The position numbers were made by a program, and so were the translations under genes. The notes beneath the pieces are model-generated. The model was not told the DNA's origin, did no database searches, and was given only the letters and a program-made list of their open reading frames with translations. A DNA stretch of 64,000 nucleotides from Firmicutes bacterium UBA1764. Its GTDB lineage: Bacteria; Bacillota; Clostridia; Peptostreptococcales; Anaerovoracaceae. Where the stretch lies: positions 1-64,000 of the forward strand of contig DCHA01000029.1 in the NCBI GenBank assembly GCA_002315535.1, in the 5' to 3' direction. Below are positions 58,534 to 64,000 of the stretch, one piece after another; position 1 is the stretch's first letter; the number at the start of each line of letters is the position of its first letter.

Positions 58534-59844
58534 ATGGCAAAGATGTGGGAAGGCCGCAGCTCCGGCGAAACCAACAAGATGGCTGACAGCTTTAATTCTT
58601 CAATCAGCTTTGACAGCCGCATGTATAAGCAGGATATTACCGGGAGCATTGCACATGCAAAGATGCTTGCTAAATGCGGCATAATTGAGGATGCAGAAGC
58701 AGACAAGCTGGTCCTGGGTTTAAATGAAATCCTTGATGATTTGAATTCCGGAAAGCTTTTGTTTGATGAAAAGGCTGAGGATATTCACATGTTCGTCGAG
58801 GAGGTTTTAACAAACAGAATCGGCGATACAGGTAAAAAGCTTCATACTGCACGCAGCAGAAATGATCAGGTTGCTCTAGATCTCAGAATGTATTTAAGAG
58901 ATGAGATCGCAGTAATAGGTGCAAAGATCGAAAGCTTGATAGAAGTCTTTGAAGAAAAAGAAAAGGCATATGCAGATACAATTATGCCGGGCTACACTCA
59001 TCTTCAAAGAGCACAGCCAATCAGCTTTGGAATGCAGATGGGCGCATACAAGTCTATGCTAAAGCGCGACGCAGACAGGCTTCTTGACTGTTACAAGAGA
59101 CTTAACAGTTCTCCTATAGGCTGCTGCGCTCTGGCGGGAACAAGCTATCAGACAGACAGAGCCTTTGAAGCAGAGCTGCTCGGCTTTGACAGTGTTATCA
59201 TGAATACCTTAGACGGCGTGTCAGACAGAGATTTCTGTTTGGAGCTTGCATCGGATCTTTCAATAATCATGATGCATCTTTCAAGGCTTTCAGAGGAAAC
59301 GATTTTATGGTCTTCCGCAGAATTCGGATTTATCACGCTTGATGATGCCTTTACAACAGGCTCGTCAATTATGCCTCAGAAAAAGAATTCTGACATGGCA
59401 GAGCTTGTTAGGGGAAAGACGGGTCGTGTCTATGGTGACATGATTGCGCTTTTCACAATTATGAAATCACTACCTCTGGCATATAACAAGGATATGCAGG
59501 AAGATAAAGAGCAGATATTTGATGCGGTTGACAGCGTAAAGGCTTGCTTAGATATATTTGTCGGCATGCTTTCTACAATGACCGTAAATGAAGATGTGAT
59601 GAGAATGGCCGCTGCAAAGGGCTTTATCAATGCTACTGATTTAGCAGATTATCTTGTAAACAAGGGCATACCATTCAGAGATGCATATAAGATTTCGGGC
59701 CAAATCGTTGCATACTGCATTGCTTCACAGAAAACATTGGAAGAGCTTTCGCTTGATGTTTACAAGCAGTTTAGCCCCTTATTTGATCAAGATGTATATG
59801 ATGCGATTGATTTGTTCAACTGCCTCATCAGAAGAAGAAAATAG
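58534..59844 (+). CDS. argH: Argininosuccinate lyase
   Basis: Cleaves argininosuccinate to arginine and fumarate. The 436-residue protein has the signature GSSIMPQKKNSDMAELVRGK (catalytic Ser in SSIMPQKKN), plus TARSRNDQVALDLRMYL and GYTHLQRAQPISFG. It begins immediately after argG and its transcript ends at the 50-bp hairpin repeat array. Confidence 0.98.
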   Translation: MAKMWEGRSSGETNKMADSFNSSISFDSRMYKQDITGSIAHAKMLAKCGIIEDAEADKLVLGLNEILDDLNSGKLLFDEKAEDIHMFVEEVLTNRIGDTGKKLHTARSRNDQVALDLRMYLRDEIAVIGAKIESLIEVFEEKEKAYADTIMPGYTHLQRAQPISFGMQMGAYKSMLKRDADRLLDCYKRLNSSPIGCCALAGTSYQTDRAFEAELLGFDSVIMNTLDGVSDRDFCLELASDLSIIMMHLSRLSEETILWSSAEFGFITLDDAFTTGSSIMPQKKNSDMAELVRGKTGRVYGDMIALFTIMKSLPLAYNKDMQEDKEQIFDAVDSVKACLDIFVGMLSTMTVNEDVMRMAAAKGFINATDLADYLVNKGIPFRDAYKISGQIVAYCIASQKTLEELSLDVYKQFSPLFDQDVYDAIDLFNCLIRRRK

Positions 59845-59875
59845 GGCACGGTTGCGCTTTGACGTAAAATATCTA

Positions 59876-59922
59876 AAATGGCTCGCATGGAGGGAAATTC
59901 CTTTCAGCGAGCCATTTTTTTC
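59876..59922 (+). terminator. Terminator of the ABC-argGH operon (first repeat unit)
   Basis: 11-bp stem AAATGGCTCGC / GCGAGCCATTT with an inner GGAAATTCC palindrome in the loop, followed by TTTTTTT. It lies 31 bp after the argH stop. Confidence 0.8.
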
Positions 59923-60065
59923 ATGAAATGGCTTGCGTAGAGAAAAACCGTTCCCAGCGAGCCAAAATATTTTCAAAATGGCTTGCATAGAGGAAAACCT
60001 CTCTCAGCAAGCCAAATTATTTTCAAAGTGGCTTGCATGGAGAAAAACTTTGCCCAGCAAGCCAT
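59876..60065 (+). repeat. Four tandem 50-bp hairpin repeats downstream of argH
   Basis: Units start at 59876, 59926, 59976 and 60026 with an exact 50-bp period (the fourth is truncated after ~40 bp). Each forms TGGCTYGC - 20-24 nt - GCRAGCCA. The stem base covaries: copy 1 has C-G, copy 2 T-G, copies 3 and 4 T-A at the same pair. Copy 1 extends to an 11-bp stem (AAATGGCTCGC / GCGAGCCATTT) followed by seven T residues, i.e. a terminator for argH. The linker is AT-rich. Not a CRISPR: there are no spacers. Confidence 0.85.
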
Positions 60066-60080
60066 TTACGGTTCTGCCCT

Positions 60081-60114
60081 CTCGGGTTCGAGCCCCTATA
60101 TAATCTATCCACCA
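60081..60114 (+). pseudogene. 3' remnant of a tRNA gene
   Basis: CGGGTTCGAGCCCC resembles a degenerate T-arm, then an acceptor half TCTATCC-A-CCA. The D-arm, anticodon arm and 5' acceptor half are missing. Apart from small differences it mirrors the 3' end of tRNA-Lys on the opposite strand, and both share the terminator at 60123-60149. It is probably a decayed or inverted tRNA end. Confidence 0.6.
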
Positions 60115-60116
60115 CG

Positions 60117-60149
60117 AAAAAACACCGACCTGTTGGTCGGTGCTTTTTT
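60117..60149. terminator. Bidirectional terminator of tRNA-Lys and the tRNA remnant
   Basis: CACCGACC-TGTT-GGTCGGTG, a perfect 8-bp GC-rich stem flanked by A6 and T6 so that it has a T-tract in both directions. It is part of a larger palindrome (60107-60158) that includes the ATCCACCAC tRNA ends. Confidence 0.92.
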
Positions 60150-60150
60150 G

Positions 60151-60226
60151 TGGTGGATCATCAGGGGCTCGAACCCTGGGCACCCTGATTAAGAGTCAGG
60201 TGCTCTACCAGCTGAGCTAATGATCC
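60151..60226 (-). tRNA. tRNA-Lys, anticodon CTT
   Basis: A full cloverleaf of 76 nt with encoded CCA. Acceptor GGATCAT/ATGATCC, D-arm GCTC-AGCTGGTA-GAGC, anticodon arm CCTGA-CTCTTAA-TCAGG giving CTT (reads AAG), T-arm CAGGG-TTCGAGC-CCCTG. It is on the minus strand, against the surrounding genes. Confidence 0.97.
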
Positions 60227-60248
60227 ATGTCTTTTGGAACGCTCATAT

Positions 60249-60277
60249 ATAATAGCAAAGCATAAATTGAATGTCAA
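60249..60277 (-). promoter_or_regulatory. Promoter of tRNA-Lys
   Basis: Minus strand: -35 TTGACA (60272-60277), 17-bp spacer, -10 TATTAT (60249-60254). It starts transcription about 15-17 bp before the tRNA. Confidence 0.8.
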
Positions 60278-60362
60278 GATAATTATTAAAAAAATCGAAG
60301 AAAAAGAATAAGGGAGGCCTTCCCATAAAAAGGAACAATATGAGGTTTTAGGAAGAAAAAAA

Positions 60363-60391
60363 TTGATACTTGACCTGTAATGCTATATAAT
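60363..60391 (+). promoter_or_regulatory. Promoter of the zinc-ribbon protein gene
   Basis: -35 TTGATA (60363-60368), a 17-bp spacer, -10 TATAAT (60386-60391), 50 bp before the start codon. The 85 bp between this and the tRNA promoter (60278-60362) show only an AT-rich tract and an imperfect GGGAGGCCTTCCC palindrome. Confidence 0.75.
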
Positions 60392-60440
60392 GTAAATAAC
60401 TATAGCTATGTTCGAAAAGCAACATTATAAGGAGAAAATT

Positions 60441-62798
60441 ATGAAGTGCAAAGTTTGCGGATGCGAAGTTGACCCGCAAAGAAGTAATTGCAATAGATGT
60501 GGAAGCCCTATTGGTGAATCCGTTACAAAGGATGCCAATGAGTTTTCTTGGAATACAATAGATTTTCCAAAGCCGAGAGCTGTTTCCGATATTGAAATGA
60601 ATTGGGGACAGGAGACTGTAAGAGCACGCCAGATGAGTGCAAATCTTAATTGGGGAAATGATGCTCCACCAAGAAGAGCAAGCTCTTTCGTTCAGCCTCA
60701 GACTCAAGCAACTCAGCCACAGGCGCAGCAGTCTCAGCAGGCTATGCCGCAACAGACACAGCCAAGCACACAGAGCTTTAATGCTCAAAGCTTTGCTCAG
60801 CCTCAGATTCCGGTTCAGCCGCAAATGCCGCAGATGCCACAGATGCATTATTCAATGCCACAGCAGATGGCATGGACAATGCCTGCAAGCACATGGGCTA
60901 TGCCGACTCAGCAGCAGGTTATCATTCCGCAGCCGTACAATGTACAGCCGACAGTAGTTCCAGCTGCACCGACTATCAGCCCAATGCCTACAATGCCGAC
61001 TCAGGCAAGCAATGCACAGCCGGTGCAGGCTCCGTTTGTTCCTGATATGTCACAGATTAGCTGGACTATGCCTCAAGCAGCTTGGACAGTTCAGGCTCCG
61101 GTTATGACACAGCCGCAGGTTCAAATTCAGCCTCAGGTTCAACCACAGCCGCAAATCCAGCCACAGGTTCAGGCACAAGTACAGCCCCAGCCACAGGTTC
61201 AGCCGCAGCCGATTCAGACGCTTACACAAAGCACAATGCAGGCCCAGCCAGCAGCACCAAGCGCAGGAACTGTCAATGTTGATGAATGGCTTGACGGCGA
61301 GCTTAAGGATGCAAAGCCATCGGATGACAGATTCTTTACCTTCTACAAGAAGAACGAGGATTTCCAAAAGCTTCTTGACGAAGAGTATCAGAGATACAAG
61401 ACAAAGTACGATACAAACGCAGAGTCACTTCGCAGATCACAGGTTCTCTCTGCCGCAGAAATTGGCGCAGCAGCTGCCGCAGTAGGTGCCGGAGCAGGAC
61501 TTGCCGCAGGTGCAGTAAAAGCAGAAGCAGCTCCGCAAAGAAAGATTTCCGACGACACAATGGAAATCAATACTGCCGCAAATATTGCCGCCGCAAAGGC
61601 CGCACGCGATGCGATGGTTTCTCAAAGACAGATTCCTCAGCCTGTTCAGCCAGCAAGCGTACCTGATTTCGACGAAGCAGTAAAGGCTCCGGAGCACACA
61701 ATGATATTTGACAGTGCAACGTTTAGCCAGAATATGCAAAGCGAAGCCATGGCAAAGACAGCACTTCCTTCAGAAGAGGATGCAATAACTGACTTCGACA
61801 GAATGATGATCGAAAATACAACTGACGCAGGCAGCATTGGAGAGGCAACTCTTGCAATTTCCAATGAAGCTCTTCGCAAGGAGATTAATGAGCTTGCTCA
61901 GAAGATTGAAGAGGCTACATCAAGCCAGCCTGTTCATGCATATGACAAGAGCATGAGACAGCAGAAGCTTCAGGAAATGGCAAATGCTCGCAGTGCATTT
62001 TTCGCTCAGGGCGAAGAAGAGGAGACAAAGAGCTCCGCAAGCGCAGAGGAAATCAGAAGCATCTTTGACCAGTGGGATAGAGAGCGCCAGGAGGCAGAGA
62101 ATAAGAAGCACAGAAAGAAGAGCGGCTTCGGCAAGTTTATTCTGATCATATTTATTCTGTTACTTCTCTTTGTTGGTGCAGATTTCCTTTCACTGAAGTT
62201 TATGCCTACAAATGAGGTAACAAAATTCTTTAACGGAATTAATTCACAGGCCGTTGAACTGTTTAACGATATTACAGGCAAGAAAGTTGATACTAAAGAG
62301 GTAACTGCCGAAGAGCTTACAAAGCAGGAAATTGCCGCAAAGAATGCAAATAAAAATATTAAGCAGATTACATTTGATGTAGACAGCTCAAAGTACAGCA
62401 GTCAGGGAGATTACGGATTTAAGAACCTTGGTTCTACAACCGTAGTTGAAGACGAGGAAACAATCGTTGCTCTTACAAAGGTAATCGTAGGCTATAACAG
62501 CAGCTGGATTGACTATGTCAACGAAGGCACTGATATTAGCTGCTTTAATTATCTCAAGACAGATGGAGCTGCATTCAGAGCTGCAAGCAATTTCGACAAG
62601 CTCGGCAAGACCGAAGAATACAAGAAATTAAATATAGGCGAAATTCGCAAGGACGCAAGCTATTATTATGTTTTCACCAATGAGCAGATTCAAGTAACAG
62701 CGGGGACAACAGTAAGCAATTCCATCAGCAATGTTGTTTATCAGCTGACTCAGGTAGGCGAAGACTACATGATAGTTGAATGCGACAGCTACAGCTAA
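60441..62798 (+). CDS. Zinc-ribbon, Gln/Pro-rich single-pass membrane protein
   Basis: 785 residues; ATG at 60441 with aaggag upstream. An N-terminal zinc ribbon has CKVCGCEVDPQRSNCNRCG (four Cys). About 200 residues of low complexity follow, rich in Gln, Pro, Met and Ala (QPQ-type repeats, ~75-275). Then a mixed cytoplasmic region with an alanine-rich segment, a helical charged part, one membrane helix (~565-583) and a ~200-residue outside domain. That domain (IVALTKVIVGYNSSWIDYVNEG, then YYYVFTNEQIQV) may be NTF2-like, as in the TcaA/YvbJ type of zinc-ribbon envelope proteins. It is followed 13 bp later by a UPF0182 gene. Confidence 0.8.
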   Translation: MKCKVCGCEVDPQRSNCNRCGSPIGESVTKDANEFSWNTIDFPKPRAVSDIEMNWGQETVRARQMSANLNWGNDAPPRRASSFVQPQTQATQPQAQQSQQAMPQQTQPSTQSFNAQSFAQPQIPVQPQMPQMPQMHYSMPQQMAWTMPASTWAMPTQQQVIIPQPYNVQPTVVPAAPTISPMPTMPTQASNAQPVQAPFVPDMSQISWTMPQAAWTVQAPVMTQPQVQIQPQVQPQPQIQPQVQAQVQPQPQVQPQPIQTLTQSTMQAQPAAPSAGTVNVDEWLDGELKDAKPSDDRFFTFYKKNEDFQKLLDEEYQRYKTKYDTNAESLRRSQVLSAAEIGAAAAAVGAGAGLAAGAVKAEAAPQRKISDDTMEINTAANIAAAKAARDAMVSQRQIPQPVQPASVPDFDEAVKAPEHTMIFDSATFSQNMQSEAMAKTALPSEEDAITDFDRMMIENTTDAGSIGEATLAISNEALRKEINELAQKIEEATSSQPVHAYDKSMRQQKLQEMANARSAFFAQGEEEETKSSASAEEIRSIFDQWDRERQEAENKKHRKKSGFGKFILIIFILLLLFVGADFLSLKFMPTNEVTKFFNGINSQAVELFNDITGKKVDTKEVTAEELTKQEIAAKNANKNIKQITFDVDSSKYSSQGDYGFKNLGSTTVVEDEETIVALTKVIVGYNSSWIDYVNEGTDISCFNYLKTDGAAFRAASNFDKLGKTEEYKKLNIGEIRKDASYYYVFTNEQIQVTAGTTVSNSISNVVYQLTQVGEDYMIVECDSYS

Positions 62799-62811
62799 AA
62801 AAGAGGGGAAA

Positions 62812-64000
62812 ATGGAAAACAGAAAAAAAAGAGGAGGACGACTGTTTGGCGCAATAATCGCCATCGTCATTATTCTCGGAGCATTAATCGTAGCACTGAC
62901 CGGATTTATCACAGATTGGATGTGGTTTGAAGAGATGGGCTACGTTTCTGTATTTTTTACAGAAATTAAATCAAAGCTTATGCTTGGAGTACCGAGCTTT
63001 ATTATTACGACGCTTCTGTGCGTTGTTTTTCTCGGATGGCTCAAGCACAGCTTCCTAAAGAAGAATAACTTCACATTAAACGAAAAGAGTAAAAAGAGAG
63101 TCAGAAGACTGCTGTGGATTCTGTCCGTAGTTTTCGGAATTGTGTTTGCCGCAATTACCATAAGCAATTTGTGGTTCGAAATTCTCGAATATATTAATGC
63201 GGGAGAATTCGACATAACAGATCCGTTATTCTTCAATGACATAGGATTCTACGTTTTCAAATTGGAATTCCTAAACGACATGTCAGGACTCATTGCAAGA
63301 TTTGCAATTCTGCTCCTGCTCATCACCGTAATCTTCTATCTGATTCTTGTTGGAAGTGCAGATGCTACATCTCATGTTGATGCAAGCACCGCAAAGGCTA
63401 GCGCAAATGGTGATGATGTAGTCTTTGAATATTCAGATGAGAACGGCAATCAGCAAAGCAGCGGCTCCGGCGCAGGACCGGATCTTTCAAAGATTTTCAA
63501 CAACGGACAAATCAACTTTGATGTAAAACAAACCAAGGGCAGTCTTAAGAAAAAACTGAAGGCACTTCTTGGGGTTGCGGCCGGAGAGATCTCTGTTATC
63601 GGAATATTGTTCTTCATCGCTATTGCGGGACAATTCTATTTGATGCAGTTTGATCTTCTGTACGGCGGAACGGGCGTAGCATACGGCGCAGGCTATGCAG
63701 ATATCAATGTAACACTTGTTGTTTACAAGATTGTTATGATTTGCTCGCTGATCTCAGCGGCAATGCTGATCGTGGGAATTAAGAGAAAGAAGATATTAAT
63801 CGCCGCACTCTTTCCGGCAATCATCGTTGTATGCCTGATTATCCAAGGCCCGGTTTCAAGCCTCGTTCAGAACTATATAGTTAGCCCTGATGAAATCAAT
63901 AAAGAAAAGGAATACATCGGCTACAACATTGATTACACAAGGCAGGCATATGACCTGAGCAACATCAGTGTTCAGGATTATTCTCCGACAAATGATTTGA
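62812..64000 (+). CDS. UPF0182 family membrane protein, N-terminal part
   Basis: About 396 codons, running off the right edge. It starts MENRKKRGGRLFGAIIAIVI with several membrane helices and the family-like FITDWMWFEEMGYVSVFFTEI and DPLFFNDIGFYVFKLEFL. An insertion of ~70 residues (about 190-245, with DENGNQQSSGSG) lies between helices. The ATG at 62812 has agagggga upstream. Members are large (~900 residues) and of unknown function. Confidence 0.85.
   Translation, partial: MENRKKRGGRLFGAIIAIVIILGALIVALTGFITDWMWFEEMGYVSVFFTEIKSKLMLGVPSFIITTLLCVVFLGWLKHSFLKKNNFTLNEKSKKRVRRLLWILSVVFGIVFAAITISNLWFEILEYINAGEFDITDPLFFNDIGFYVFKLEFLNDMSGLIARFAILLLLITVIFYLILVGSADATSHVDASTAKASANGDDVVFEYSDENGNQQSSGSGAGPDLSKIFNNGQINFDVKQTKGSLKKKLKALLGVAAGEISVIGILFFIAIAGQFYLMQFDLLYGGTGVAYGAGYADINVTLVVYKIVMICSLISAAMLIVGIKRKKILIAALFPAIIVVCLIIQGPVSSLVQNYIVSPDEINKEKEYIGYNIDYTRQAYDLSNISVQDYSPTNDL

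Noticed and set aside
59876..60065. CRISPR array
   Set aside because: The 50-bp units are contiguous with no variable spacers and contain a terminator-like hairpin; no cas genes are nearby.
60290..60330. GGGAGGCCTTCCC as a terminator
   Set aside because: Short, imperfect palindrome without a T-tract and not preceded by a gene on either strand that needs it.
60384..60402. WalR box before the zinc-ribbon gene (TGTAAT...TGTAAA near 60375-60395)
   Set aside because: The half-sites are 15 bp apart instead of 11 bp and straddle the -10, so the spacing does not fit WalR.

Overview
The window is the replication-origin region of a low-to-mid GC Gram-positive anaerobe, most likely a member of the Clostridia. 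The evidence is dnaA-dnaN-recF with AT-rich DnaA-box clusters, WalRK with WalH/WalI/WalJ-like partners, a DnaD-type protein, GdpP, sigma-54, a near-canonical parS site, and AT-rich promoters of the TTGACA-N17-TATAAT type. A more precise placement (for example an Anaerovoracaceae or Family XIII-like lineage) is only a guess. Nearly all genes point away from oriC: left of about 13.9 kb they are on the minus strand, right of 15.6 kb on the plus strand. The exceptions are a DUF2156-GNAT fusion (13978-15411, +), a giant calpain-like gene (51273-54701, -) and tRNA-Lys (60151-60226, -).

Left arm (1-13.9 kb, minus strand). A gyrB-gyrA-trpS-aro superoperon starts from one strong promoter at about 12.06-12.08 kb. 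It carries all seven shikimate-pathway activities (DAHP synthase, AroB, AroQ, an AroE-AroK fusion, AroA cut by the window edge, and AroC) plus chorismate mutase, a sugar-nucleotidyltransferase-like protein and one unrecognised protein. An amino-acid permease lies upstream with its own terminator.

Origin (15.4-27.3 kb, plus strand). oriC is bipartite: one DnaA-box cluster lies before dnaA, and a second before dnaN is followed by a Bacillus-like GC cluster, a DnaA-trio run and an AT-rich tract. Genes then run dnaA-dnaN-recF-rpmH-rnpA-yidD-yidC-khpB-mnmE-mnmG-rsmG-parA-parB, with parS in the parA promoter. Relative to Bacillus subtilis, the gyrBA block and the rpmH-to-parB block have changed sides of dnaA.

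Right arm, 27-51 kb. rnhA-rpoN is followed by a secreted protein, walH-like, walI-like, walJ and htrA, with a textbook WalR box in front. Then comes an ArsR regulator, an Asp/Glu-racemase-like enzyme and metQNI. Between the racemase and metQ lies a 33-codon methionine-rich leader ORF followed by a perfect terminator and a candidate antiterminator, apparently a methionine-sensing transcription attenuator. Next are gdpP-rplI-dnaB-dnaD-like-M23 peptidase, a CofE-like protein, walR-walK, a DivIC/FtsB-like protein, rsmA and serS. The DnaD-like protein ends in what looks like the N-terminal zinc-knuckle domain of a DnaC/DnaI helicase loader, but has no AAA+ domain.

Right arm, 51-64 kb. A lone head-on gene encodes a 1142-residue protein with a calpain-type N-terminal protease domain and a very long helical tail. 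It is followed by a polar amino-acid ABC transporter plus argG-argH, read from a consensus promoter embedded in TGCATA repeats spaced about two helical turns apart. Downstream of argH are four exact-period 50-bp hairpin repeats whose stems covary, a tRNA 3' remnant, a bidirectional terminator palindrome and tRNA-Lys(CTT). The window closes with a zinc-ribbon, Gln/Pro-rich, single-pass membrane protein and the start of a UPF0182 membrane protein.
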